Assembly (NCBI RefSeq): GCF_002288925.2
Contig: NW_022098031.1
Location: forward strand, 16,232,684 to 16,296,683
Source of the DNA: Delphinapterus leucas
Taxonomy: Eukaryota > Chordata > Mammalia > Artiodactyla > Monodontidae
Length of the DNA: 64,000 bases
Direction: 5' to 3'
Position numbers and translations under genes: made by a program
The notes under the pieces: generated by a model
Seen by the model: only the letters and a program-made list of their open reading frames with translations
Databases searched by the model: none
Told to the model about the DNA's origin: nothing
Shown here: positions 11,604 to 22,729 of the stretch, one piece after another
How the letters are laid out: each line of letters starts with the position of its first letter
Numbering within the stretch: the first letter of the stretch is position 1

Positions 11604-12777
11604 CCTCACACCATATACAAATATTAACTTAAAATTGATCAAAGACATAAATATAACAGCCAAAACTATAAAACTCTTAGAAAAAAACATAAGTTTTTTC
11701 TGATCTTGGATTAGGTGATGCTTTCTGACACCCAAATCACAAGCAACCAAATGAAAAAAACAGATAAATTGGACTTCATCAAAATTAATTTGCGCTTTAG
11801 AGGCACCATCAAGAAAGTAAAAGACAATCCACAGGTTAGGAGACAATTTTTGGAAATCATATGTCTGATAAGGGACTAGTATTCAGAATACATAAACAAC
11901 TCTTAAAACATAATAAGTAGACAAATAACCCAATTAAAAAATGGGCACAGGATCTGAATGGACATTTCTCCAAAAAAGATATAAGCAGCACAGACAAGAT
12001 ACTTAACATCATTAATCACTAGGGAAGTACAAATCAAAATAACAATAGATACCACTTCATACGCATTAGGATGGCTACAATAAACGAACAATGACAAGCG
12101 TTGGCATGATGTGGAGAAACTGGTACCCTACTTCTTGCTGGTGGGAATGTAAAATGGTGCAACTATTTTGGAAAAGTCTAGCAATTCTTCAAATAGTTAA
12201 ACACAGAGTTACTATATGACCTAGTAATCCCATGCTTAGGTATAGATCCATGAGAAATTAAAATATAAATCTACACAAATATTTGTATGTGAATGCTCAG
12301 AGCAACATCATTCATAATAGCCAGAAAGTGAAAACAACCCAAATGTCCATCAATTGATGAATGGATAAATTAAATGTGGCATATCTCCATATAATGGAAA
12401 ATTACTCACCCATAAAAAGAAATGAAGTACTGATTCATGCTACATGAAGACACTTTAAAACTTTGTGCTAAGGGAAAGAGGTCAAACGGTAGGGTCACAT
12501 ATTGTATGACTCCATTTAGATGAAATGTCCCTAAAAGGCGAATCCATAGAGACAGAAGTATACTAGTGATTGCCTATGGCTGGGTCTTGAGTGGGGATGG
12601 AGAGTGACTGCTCATGGATACGAAGTTTCTTTCTGGGGTTATGAAAGTTTTGTGGAATTAGACAGTGGTGATGGTTGTAAAACTTTGTGAATATACTAAA
12701 AAACAGTGAATCACAGAATTTAAAAGGATGAATTCAACGGTATGTAAATTCTGTCTCATTTTTAAATGAGAGAAAAA
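11604..12777 (+). mobile_element. 5'-truncated old L1, plus strand
   Basis: This reads as the end of ORF2 plus 3'UTR of an L1M-type element ('gacttcatcaaaatta', 'caaataacccaattaaaaaatgggca', 'gatgtggagaaactgg') and ends in an A-rich tail at 12765-12777. It sits inside the opposite-strand L1, and roughly 250 bp of the host L1 seems to be missing at the junction. A short direct repeat, CTTAC, lies at both edges. Confidence 0.75.
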
Positions 12778-14331
12778 AACTTACTAGGAATGTGATTTGG
12801 AATTGTGTTGAATCTGTAGATTGAGTGGGGGTATTTAACAATATTGAGCTTTCTGATCCACTAACATAATTTCTGTCTTTATTTAGGTTTTATTTATCTC
12901 AGCAATGTCTTATAGTTTTTAGTTTACATGTCTTGCACATGTTATCAGATTTATCTGTATTTTATATTTTTGGTGCCACTATAAAATGTACTTTTAAAAT
13001 TTCAATTCATGTTAGTTCATTTTTAGTGTACAAAAATACAATTGGTTTTTGAATAATGATCTTGTAATCTCATTTATTAGTTCTAGAAGTTTTCTTTTTA
13101 TAGATTCCATTAAATTTTCTACATAGACATAGGTGTATGTGAATAAAGGAAGATTTATTACTTCTTCCGATACAAGCTGTATGCCTTTTAACTCTTCTTC
13201 TTGCCTTATTACACTGCCTAGGCCCTCCAGTACAATCTTGGCTTGAAGAGCTGAGAGTAGACATCCTTGCTTTTTTCTGATTTTAGAGGGAGAGGACTCA
13301 GTCTTTCACTGTTGAGTATGTCTTCTGTAGGTTTTCCATAGATGTCCATTATGAGGTTGAGGAAGTTTCCTTGTATTTTACTCTTTTGTTTTATATGATA
13401 TATTATCTTTGTAATATTTATTTCTCTATTTATACTTAATGTTTATTTCTATATATATCCTCTTTATTGTTGGACTTGATTTACTAAAATTTTGTTAATA
13501 ATTGATGCATCTATGTTCATGAGGGATAATGGTCTAGAATTTTTTCTCTTGAAATGTTTCTGCCAGATTTTGGTATCAAGGTAATGACGGTTTCATAGCA
13601 TGTATTGGGATGTATTCTCTCCCAATTTTCTAAAAGAGCTTTTGTTATTCAGGGCTATTCAGAGAATCCATTCTTTTGGAGTGAGCTTTGGTAGTTTTCA
13701 TCTTTCAAGAAATTTGTCTTTTTCATCTCATTTGTTGAATTTAATGGCATAAAGTTCATAATATTCTTTTATTCTCCTTTTGCTGTTTGTAGATTTCTGT
13801 ATTGATGTTACCTCTCTTGTTCCTGATATTGGTAGCTGTGTCTTTTCCCTTTTTCTGGTGATCAAACTAGGTATTTATAAATTTTATTATCTTCACAAAG
13901 AACCAGTTTTTGGTTTCATTGATTTTCTCTATTTTTCTATTTCCTCTTTAATTTCTGTTCTGAACTTATTAGTAGTTCCTTTCTTCTGCTTGATTTAGGT
14001 TTAATTTATTCTTACTTTTAGTTTGAGTCAGAAACCAAGGTCAAAGATTTCAGACCTTTCTTTTCTTTATAGATGTTAAGGGCTATATATTACCCCCCCA
14101 CATACTATTTACCTACCTTCCACAAATTTTGATATGTTTTGTTTTCACTTTCATTTAGGTAAAAATACTTGCTAATTTCCCCTTTGAGTTCTTTTTGACC
14201 CATGGCTTATGCAGAAGTATGTTAGTCTCCAAACATGTGAAGATGTTCCAACTGTCTGTTATTAACTTCTTATTTATTCCACTGTAGTAAGAAAACATAT
14301 TTCATATGATTTAAATCCTTGTAACTTTATT

Positions 14332-14688
14332 TATTTATTTTAAATTTATTTATTTATTTTTGGCTGCGTTGGGTCTTCGTTGCTGCACGCGGGCTTTCTC
14401 TAGTTGCGGTGAGCGGGGGCTACTCTTCGTTGCAGTGCACGGGCTTCTCATTGCGGTGGCTTCTCCTGTTGTGGAGCACGGGCTCTAGGCGCGTGGGCTT
14501 CAGTAGTTGTGGCACACAGGCTTCAGTAGTTGTGGCTCACGGGCTCTAGACCACAGGCTCAGTACTTGTGGTGCATGGGCTTAGTTGCTCCGTGGCATGT
14601 GGGATCTTCCTGGACCAGGGCTCAAACCCGTGTCCCCTGCATTGGCAGGCGGATTCCTAACCACTGCAGCACCAGGGAAGCCCCCTTC
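14332..14688 (-). mobile_element. Long CHR-type SINE
   Basis: Minus-strand long-form CHR SINE with a (TTTA)n tail at 14332-14360. The TSD TAACTTTATT is present at 14322-14331 and 14689-14698. Confidence 0.92.
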
Positions 14689-15130
14689 TAACTTTATTGA
14701 GACAGGTTTTATGGCCCAGAATATAAACTAAATGCTTCACGTGTACACCTAAAAAGAATTGTCATTCTGCTGTTGTTCAGTGGAATATTCTATAAATGTC
14801 AATTAGGACAGGTAGGTTGATTTATTTCATTACTACTTTTCTGTCTACATATTTTCTATCATTTATGGAGAGAAGAATATTGAAATATCCATTATATAAT
14901 TGTGGATATTTTTCTATTTCTCCTTGCAGTTCTATCAGTTTTTGCTTCATATATTTTCAAGTTATGCCATTAGCTGGGTATATATTTAGGATTATTATGT
15001 TTTCTTAACAAATTGTCCTGGCCCATTTATGATCATGAAATGAACTTTTATCCCTAGTAATGTTCTCCATTCTAAAACTTAACGTCTGATATTAATATGG
15101 CCATTCCACCTTTCTTTTGATTAGTGTTAG

Positions 15131-15694
15131 TATGTGTATTAGTTTTCTATTGCTACATAACAAATAACCATAGTAGTTTAAAACAACACCCATTTATTAT
15201 CTCACAGTTTTGTGGGTTAGAAGTTCAGATGGGCTCAACTGGGTTTTCTACTTAGGGTCTTACAAGGAAGAAATCAAGATGTCACCAGGCTGGTCTCCTA
15301 TCTGAAGGCTCTGGGGAAGAATCTACTTCCAAGTCCATTCAGACTGTTGGCAGAATTCAGTTCCTCATGGCTACAGGTATGAGGTCCCTGTTTCCTTGCT
15401 AGCTGTGGGCCCAATGACTCTCTTTGTTCCTACAGGATGCCTGTCTTCCTTCTCACGTAGTCCCCTCCATTTTCAAACCAGCAATGAGTCCTTCTCATGC
15501 TTTGAATCCTCACTTCTACAGCTACCAGCCAGAGAAAACTCTGCTTTTAAAGGGCATGCACGATTAGATAAAGCTCACTGGGATAATCTCCCTTTTGTCA
15601 TATAATATAAATAATCACAGGAATGATATCCTTTTCTCAGGTTCCACTCACACTCAAAAAGGAGATGATTATGTAAGAGGAGGGTCACTGGAGG
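15131..15694 (-). mobile_element. MaLR/MLT1-like LTR fragment, reversed
   Basis: It begins 'tgtattagttttctattgctacataac' and continues 'ttattatctcacagttttgtgggtt', the reverse-complement signature of MLT1-type and related LTRs. It is inserted in the old minus-strand L1. No gag or pol sequence accompanies it. Confidence 0.65.
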
Positions 15695-16239
15695 TCAGTC
15701 TTACAATTTTTCAATCTCTTAATCTATTGGTATCTTTATATTTAAGGTGGGTTTCTAGTAGACAGTATACAGTTGGGTCTTTTTTTTTTAATGCAATCTT
15801 ACAGTCTCTACTTCAAATTGGGATATTTACATTAAATACGACTGTTCATAGAGCTAGGTTTAAATCTACCATCTTACTATTCGTTTTGTATCTGTTTCAT
15901 TTGTTCTTCGTTCTTTTCCGCTTAAAAAATATATTTTTTAAACATTGCTATTTCTCCTTAGTATGCATTGTATTTTTCTGTTTCTTTGCATTCCAGGTAA
16001 TATTTGGTTGTATCCAAGAAATTACAAATTTTATCTTGTTGGATGCTGGACATTTTTTGTATTCCTACAAATACTCTTGTGTTCTGTTCTGAGATGCAGT
16101 TAAGTTACTTGGAAATAGTTTGATACTTTCAACTTAGAAGGATAAATTTTGCCCTTCTATAGAGGCAAACCCATTCTCTGCAGTCTACCCCATGATTTAT
16201 AAGGTTCTCCACTCTGGCTACTGTGAACACATTATTCCT

Positions 16240-16858
16240 GGACCTTTATGAGTGAAACGGAGGATACTCATCAGATCCATTAAACTATAACTGCAACCTG
16301 CCTTTACTGATCAAGCACACTTTAATTGTTTTTATAAAAACCTGCATGTCCTCCAAGCTTCGCATAACCTAAACAATAAGATAGTTGCCTGAGTTGTTTT
16401 TCAGGAACTTGAAATCAGCTGTGTACAGTTCTAGGTGAAGCTAAGACTGGTTAAGACCACCGACTGTCCAACTGGGCTTGTGTGAGTGTCCGCTTGGTGA
16501 CCTTTTGACATGAAAGGGCCAAAAACTCCACCCTCAGCACCTGCTAATGCCTCCATTTTCTGAACATGCATCCCACAGAGAAGCAAGTAGCTTAGTTGTA
16601 CCTGCACAGAACGACTATTACCTCACTCTTTCCTTATCACCAATTACCTTTTCCCACGCTCCCCACACCTCAGACCACCCTGCTTCTTTGTTCCCATAAA
16701 TACCCTGAGCCTCTTGCCATCAGGGAGGCAGATTTGAGATTTGTTCTCCCGACTCCTCACTTGGTTGCCTTATGAATAAACCCTTTCTCTGCTGCAAACC
16801 TTGGTATCTCAGAATTTGGCTTGCTGTGCATCTGGCAAATGAACCTGATTTGGTAACA
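16240..16858 (+). mobile_element. Solitary LTR of an ancient class I-like retrovirus
   Basis: The order is promoter-like 'cccataaatacc' (about 16694), 'ttctcccgactcctcacttgg', a polyadenylation signal in 'tatgaataaaccctttctctgctgcaaa' (about 16770), and an end at 'tttggtaaca'. This is how many ERV1 solo LTRs look. The right end is placed at 16858 by the terminal CA. The left end is uncertain and I found no clear TSD. No viral coding sequence is attached. Confidence 0.55.
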
Positions 16859-16891
16859 TGAACCTAAACGATTGTTCCTTCTAATCCTTTT

Positions 16892-17097
16892 TTTTGTGTG
16901 TGTGTGTGTTATGTGGGCCTCTCACTGTTGTGGCCTCTCCCGTTGCGGAGCACAGGCTCTGGACGAGCAGGCTCAACGGCCATGGCTCATGGGCCTAGCC
17001 GCTCCGCGGCATGTGGGATCTTCCCGGACCGGGGCACAAACCCGTGTCCCCTGCATCAGCAGGCGGACTCTCAACCACTGCGCCACCAGGGAAGCCC
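16892..17097 (-). mobile_element. Short CHR-type SINE
   Basis: Minus-strand short CHR SINE. A (GT)7-like stretch at 16896-16909 sits where the A-tail meets the body. The TSD is CCTTCTAATCCTTTT at 16877-16891 and CCTTCTAATTCTTTT at 17098-17112, with one mismatch. It landed just beyond the solitary LTR. Confidence 0.93.
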
Positions 17098-17560
17098 CCT
17101 TCTAATTCTTTTGGATGGTTCTTTCCTTGGCCTTGGGTAGCTTCCTCACATACATGCACTGGTCAACAGTCAGCTCTAGACTTATGAGAGCGCTTCTATA
17201 GATCTCTAGGTCTCTCTCTCTCCTTGTGTGCTGCTCATTCCTCGCTGGTACTCTGCCCTGAGAACTCTGCTGCCTTGGTCTCCGTGGACTCCAAACTCTT
17301 TCCTCAACTAAGGGAGGTTGCCAGGCTTTGCGTGAGTTTCTCCTTCTGTGCCGTGTCTTGGAAGCTCAGTGCAGTAAGCTGAGGAAATCATAGGGTTCAC
17401 TTCATTTGTTTCATACCTCTCAGGGATCACTGTTCTTTGTTGCCTGATGTCCAATGTTTTGAGAACCACTGTTTCATGTTTTTTGTCAGGGTTTTAGTTC
17501 ATTCAAGTGGAAGGATAAGTCTAGTCCCTGTTATTCCATCCTGGCCAGAAATGGAAGTTC

Positions 17561-17891
17561 TGGTACTTATGTTTTATTCTCTTTAAATGTTATGCGAGTT
17601 TTAGAAGAGCTGGCAAGTAGTAAAGGTTGTAGAAGATTAATGCAAAATCCAAGAATGTAACCATATACCACTGATCCCCAACTTAAAGAGAAAAGTCATG
17701 TGCCCATTAGCAAAATAATACACAATACAGCATTTCCCCCAAACAATAAGATAGTGCTTTCTAATTTACATTCTAGGTTTAAACGATAATAAACCCTTAC
17801 TAATCAGAAATGACAAACAGGATTTGTCATGATACAGAATATAACTAATTATAACAAAATAATCTGAATTCATTAGGTCAAATCTATAATA
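17561..17891. other. Intron 2 sequence, no gene seen
   Basis: AT-rich spacer with no recognisable element. Confidence 0.5.
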
Positions 17892-18210
17892 CAGTCGGCC
17901 CTCTGTATCCATGGGTCCTGTATCTGCAGATTCAACCAACCCTGGACAGAAAATATTTGAGGGAAAAAAAAATTTCAGAAAGTTCCAAAACGAAAAACTT
18001 GAATTTTCCGTGTACCAGCAACTATTTGCATAGCATTTATATTTTATTAGGTATTATAGATAACCTACAAATAATTTAAAGTATGTGGGAGGATACACAG
18101 ATCATATGCAAATATTATGCCATTTTATATAAGGGGCTTGACCATCCATAGATTTTGGTATCTGAAAGGGGTCTTGGAACCAATCCACACATTGACACTG
18201 GGGGATGACT
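17892..18210. mobile_element. Tigger-type non-autonomous DNA transposon
   Basis: It opens 'cagtcggccctctgtatcc' and closes with the reverse of 'agtcatcccccagtg', the diverged terminal inverted repeats of a pogo/Tigger MITE. The internal phrases 'ttatataaggggcttga' and 'gggtcttggaaccaatcc' also fit. TA dinucleotides flank it. It ends about 110 bp from USP15 exon 2. Confidence 0.8.
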
Positions 18211-18320
18211 ACACAAAGAAATTTCTAATTTACCAATTTATTTACATTAACATTTTCCATATTACTATAACATACTGAAACGAACACATTTACAACCTGA
18301 CTGAAAGAAGGAAATAATAC

Positions 18321-18448
18321 CTTTAAGAAGCCCAGAGTTATCAATGGGTCCAGGATATACATTTTGATCTCCCATCTGGTATTTGTCCCAACTGTCAAAG
18401 CCAACATATTTTTTCCACTGTTTGAACCAGCGACTATCGACTAGGTAC
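18321..18448 (-). CDS. USP15: USP15 coding exon 2 (first half of DUSP domain)
   Basis: This 128-nt exon supplies the last base of the Trp codon split with exon 1 and encodes residues 30-72, from [18 protein letters not shown] through [14 protein letters not shown], then the first base of Asp73. These are the signature residues of the DUSP fold of USP15. The acceptor on the minus strand is a good pyrimidine tract ending '...cttcttttttag' with AG at 18450-18449. The donor is AAAG|GTATTATT with GT at 18320-18319. Splicing to exons 1 and 3 keeps one open frame. In the reverse reading it has no other sensible translation. A SINE begins about 230 bp upstream in the gene direction and a Tigger remnant lies about 110 bp downstream; neither touches the splice sites. 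Confidence 0.97.
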
Positions 18449-18666
18449 CTAAAAAAGAAGAGAAATCGGTAAAGGAAAATACCAGGAACTATAGGAATAG
18501 CAGAAAATCTGACTATTTTTTATATTTTATTTTATATCAAAGTACATGTCTACTTCCAAGGATTAATGAGAATAACTATAATGTCACAGTAGTAGAAGAA
18601 AAATATTTCACTTGTGTAAAGTATTATTTCTATTGTTCTGTAAAGTATCTACTAAAGACAAATATT
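18449..18666. other. USP15 intron 1, 3' end
   Basis: Acceptor side of the ~19.5 kb first intron (18449-37962). The T-rich tract next to exon 2 is the only functional-looking signal. Confidence 0.6.
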
Positions 18667-18676
18667 AACATATACA

Positions 18677-18882
18677 GGGCTTCCCTGGTGGCGCAGTGGT
18701 TGGGGGTCCGCCTGCTGATGCAGGGGGCGCGGGTTCGTGCCCTGGTCAGGGAGGATCCCACGTGCCGCGGAGCAGCTGGGACCGTGGGCCATGGCCACTG
18801 GGCCTGCGTGTCCAGAGCCTGTGCTCCGCGGCGGGAGAGTCTGCGGCAGTGAGAGGCCCACGTACCGCAAAAAAAAACAAAA
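18677..18882 (+). mobile_element. Short CHR-type SINE near USP15 exon 2
   Basis: Plus-strand short CHR SINE, relatively GC-rich, with an A-tail at 18869-18882. The TSD AACATATACA is found at 18667-18676 and 18883-18892. It is antisense to USP15, so on the gene's own strand its tail is a T-run about 230 bp before exon 2. Confidence 0.93.
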
Positions 18883-18892
18883 AACATATACA

Positions 18893-20084
18893 TTAAAAAA
18901 AATCCTTAACAGCATTTAAAAAAAATGAAATAGCTATTCAACAGAATATTTACCAACTGAACAAAAATTCAAATGGTAATTATAAGAATCAGTCAAAATA
19001 AAATTTTAAATGCAACATGGTAAAATATAAATATGGAAAATGGTTCTTTTGTAAAAAACTTAAAGTATGTTAATTTTATATATTTAACTGTATCTTTTAT
19101 GGGGTAAGGAAAGCAATTAGTAAAGGTTTGCAAGATTGATTTTAGTAATTATAATCAAAGCTTAAAATGAACTTTAAAAATAATTAGCTTCTTTACCAAC
19201 AAAAGTTAGTAACAACAATACTGTCTCCAATTGTTTCTCATACATTAGTAAAATCTGCTGGGGCAAGCAGGACTGGTTTTTAATTGATTTCAAAAGTGTG
19301 ATACCAAGCACTATAAGCATTACTGAAACTATATTCATCTTACTTTCAAATACCTAAATTAGTTTCTCATCAGATGACCAGTGACAGAAAAAATAAAATA
19401 ATGGTTCTCTAGCAAAGAAAGCATAAAAAATTATAAATCTGAAAAACTTTACGAATTGATTTATATTATACCTACTATGCTTTGCCCCTGGTTCATAATT
19501 ATTTTAAATTCTTTTCCAGAAATACCTTCCCCACACTTAACCAGGTTCAATCACAAACAAAATCAAAAGTAAAGATTAACAAAATGTTTAAAGCCCACAT
19601 GTATAACCAAGTTTTTTAGAAGAACATCATTCTAATATTTCTGTGCTTATAGCACTATACATATAGCACTATAGGAATGAAACACTACAGTTATGTTTGA
19701 AGCAAAGGCACCAACATAGCAAAACCCCACAATTCTTAAATAATATTCATCAGCAGTTTAATTCCCTAAAAGTGGGTAAGGCAGAATTATCTATACATGA
19801 GTATTCCAAACCCACTACCAGGGTTACACAATGGAAAGCTCCCAAATTGTAGATTTTGATATTTATGAGAAAATAAGAGTTGAAAAACTAAGTTTTAAGA
19901 AAACCCTGTTTCTAAGATAAATAAAATAGATTAGACTAGCAATGAATTTATATGTTAAATTGATAATAAAGAAAATTATACTTAACTGTATATCACCCTC
20001 TAAAATTTTTTTACTCTTTCTCCCTTGCAATTTAAACAAGATATTCAGACATTTCATTTGCTTTCTTTGCAAATAGATGTCATA
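18893..20084. other. Intron 1 sequence, no gene seen
   Basis: AT-rich intronic DNA. I recognise no exon or repeat. Confidence 0.5.
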
Positions 20085-20450
20085 CTAAGCGATCTTTCCC
20101 CTACTCCATTCATCTATTTTTCTATCATTGTGCCAATTTAATTTGTCTTAATTACTTTTATATTGATATTATTTAGGGCACGTTCCCCCAGCTTCTTCTT
20201 GTTGCAAACTGTCTTAACTATCTTTGGCCATTTGATATTCCCTATGCATTTTAGAATCAGTTAATCAAGTTCCACAAAAATCCCTATTAAGATTTTGATT
20301 AGAATTGTGCTGAACTTATAGATTAACAATAATACTATAATTTAAAATGTCACTTATAAAACTTCCATTAAAAACTATTTGTGGAATACTGTCAAAGTTC
20401 TATTTATATTTACTTAAAAGATATTTCTAAAAGATGACGTTTTACCTCCC
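20085..20450 (-). repeat. Old L1 ORF2 fragment
   Basis: The reverse complement resembles L1 ORF2 text: 'attcatctatttttctatcattgtgcc', 'agattttgattagaattgtgctgaa', 'ttatagattaa'. It is heavily decayed. Confidence 0.6.
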
Positions 20451-21075
20451 AAAGTATTTAATAAATCCTTTAGTTTTAGTGCAGGGTTGCATTGGGCAGA
20501 ATTCATCTGCTGCCATAACATTTCTAGTTCAACTTTCTTTTTTAGATCTTGAACTGAGTGCTTTCTGTATAATGAAACCATTATGAGAAGAAACTCTCAC
20601 AATTGATGAAAATTCAGCTGTTTTTAACACTACCTTCAATTGAAAATGGTCACCATATTTCTATTACAGGCACCTATAACTTACTTGTAGAATGTTGTGG
20701 TCATGAAACATGAGGGAAGTAGAAAAAACAGGAGCGTCTATTACTGAAATAATGTGTAGTTATAGATGCATCCTTGAAATTAGATGAACTGGACAAATAA
20801 ATGAAAAAAATTATTTCAAGACATTTACACAGATTTGTTGTACTGTAAAAACTCTAATCGTAATCTATTAAGAATCTGCCCAAAACACAAGATTCCTTAA
20901 TTTTAACTCATAAAAGACTCGAACAAAATCAATAGTAGCTCACTAAGTGAATAACAGCCCACTAAGTGAACAAGGACTTGAATTTATTTTACATTCTCAA
21001 CAGCACTCTTAATCCTTGATATGCTATTAGGGTCCAGATGCACCCAACTTTAGCTTCTGAGTTTCTCTTTTGAAT
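20451..21075. other. Intron 1 sequence, no gene seen
   Basis: No recognised feature. A small direct repeat, 'cactaagtgaa', occurs at about 20941 and again at about 20960. Confidence 0.45.
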
Positions 21076-21152
21076 AGTTATAACTATTTGTAAAGATTAA
21101 TACTTCGTGGCTTTTATTCTTGAAATATCAATCTTTACAAATAGTTATAACT
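21076..21152. repeat. Perfect 23-bp inverted repeat (hairpin)
   Basis: The arms are 21076-21098 and 21130-21152, exact reverse complements, separated by 31 nt. Each arm starts or ends with the self-complementary core AGTTATAACT. I cannot assign it to a named transposon. Confidence 0.9.
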
Positions 21153-21159
21153 GATTTTA

Positions 21160-21440
21160 ACATGAAGTCTAAAATGCTTAACGTTGCCTAATAGGTCTTG
21201 CATGATCTGATCTGCTCCTACTTACCTCTCCAGTCTTAACTGGTACCATTTTTCTTTGTGCTGAGATCTAGTTCCTGGACACACTTTTTTCTGCCTCATG
21301 GCTCCTTCTGCCTCAAATATTCTCCTACTGCTCTCAACACCTAGTTAACTCTTATCATCTTTCAGATAGTTTAACCATCACTTTCTCAGGGAATCCTTCC
21401 AAAAGCTTCTCCCCATTTCCTTAGTTTGGAAAAGGAAAAA
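21160..21440 (+). repeat. L2-like LINE 3' fragment
   Basis: The phrases 'tcttgcatgatctgatctgctcc', 'acctctccagtctt', 'ctgcctcaaatattctcc' and 'agggaatccttcc' follow the order of the L2 3' region in plus orientation. Confidence 0.7.
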
Positions 21441-21534
21441 CAAGATGGCAATCTCAGTCTACTAGATCTCAAGACTCTTTATTAACTAACAGGGATTACT
21501 TTTAATAATAACAAAATAACTAACATTTGAGCTT

Positions 21535-21690
21535 TACTCTTGGGCCAGGCACATACTTCTAAGCACTTTAATATACTGGCTCATTTACTCCTTTAACTAC
21601 CCAATGAGGTAGGCACTATTATAATTTCATAGGCACACAGAAATTAACTTGCCCAAGGTTACAAAGTTAGTGCCAGACCTGTGATTAAGC
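21535..21690 (-). repeat. MIR-like ancient SINE
   Basis: 'gccaggcacatacttctaagcac', 'aatgaggtaggcactattat' and 'aacttgcccaaggttacaaagtta' are the reversed MIR order. Confidence 0.75.
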
Positions 21691-22729
21691 AAATGTGTTA
21701 TTAGCATAGGGAGAAGTGGAAAGACCAATGAAAACAGCACAAAGAAACAAGAACCAGGCTCAAATATATGTGGAACTATGCTGCATGCTAAAATCATTAC
21801 AAACCAGTGTAGAAAGATCTGGCTATATATACGGGAAAAATTAATTAAGAGCTCTATACCTCACATATGTAGTCAGTTCTATTCGAAAAAGCTTCTTACG
21901 AAAGCCTGAATGTGTTCAACATGATTGATATACAAGGGAACAGTAACACAAATTCAGTGCATGCTTAAGCACTACTTCACCCATAAGCAGTGCGAGGACT
22001 AGGGTGAGGCAAGTGAGATGCCTAGGGACCCTAACAGGGAGTGCTTCCTTAAATTTTACACCCTAGGTGCCTTGCTTGTCTCACCCTCGTCCTAACTGAA
22101 ACAAACACTAGATATATGTGGAAAATTTCCCAGCTACACTGAGCGGCACAGGTATGCACAAAACATACATTTTAAACATCTACCTACATTCACCATGTGT
22201 GTTATGAACCACACTCTCCACATCTGGTGTTACAACTCCTTGGCAGATTTCGGATAACCCTCCTTCTACCATTTCACAATCCCTCTTCAAGCAAGTCTCA
22301 TCTTTTTCAAAATAAAAATACCATATTTACTGCAGTATTAATGTATTTATTAACCATTTAAAATGTGTAAAAACCATGCTACCATTTTATTATCTTTTTA
22401 AAAAAAATATGGGTCCCTGAAAAATTTTTTAAAGCTCTGTGCCCCAACCCTATTTTTCCCGTATGCCCTGTGATTTTTATTGCATGATTTTGCATATAGC
22501 ACAGTGATTCTTAGGTACACATGCTGCATTACAGCAGAAACTTACAAAAATACATTGTAGTTGGATTAAAAACATAAATGTGAAAGCAAAAATATAATTT
22601 TTTAAAAGATACAGAAGAAAATCCTTATTACTTCAGAATATAGGAAGAGTTAAGACAAAAAACAAAAAATCTTAAAAGTAAAAGCTGATAAAATTGCGAG
22701 GTTAAAATGAAAAGTTTCTGTTCAACAAA
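21691..22729. other. Intron 1 sequence, no gene seen
   Basis: I see no exon or nameable repeat. 22040-22090 carries imperfect repeats around 'accctaggtgcc'. Confidence 0.45.

Larger units (their letters stand above)
9965..17560 (-). mobile_element. Old L1, about 7.6 kb with nested insertions
   Basis: The minus strand carries a decayed L1 in order from its 3' end (about 9965, 'ttgatatacaacaaactgttg') through ORF2-like text (10000-11600, 12780-15130, 15695-15990) to 5' text near 17560 ('ttattccatcctggccagaaatggaag', typical of L1 5' regions). It is split by later insertions: a SINE at 10726-11053, a plus-strand L1 at 11604-12777, a SINE at 14332-14688, an MLT1-type LTR at 15131-15694, another LTR ending at 16858, and a SINE at 16892-17097. 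All open frames in it are short and broken. Confidence 0.75.

Noticed and set aside
18737..18760. tRNA-like box sequences in the CHR SINEs, considered as tRNA genes.
   Set aside because: They are the tRNA-derived heads of SINEs with TSDs and A-tails and do not fold as complete tRNAs.
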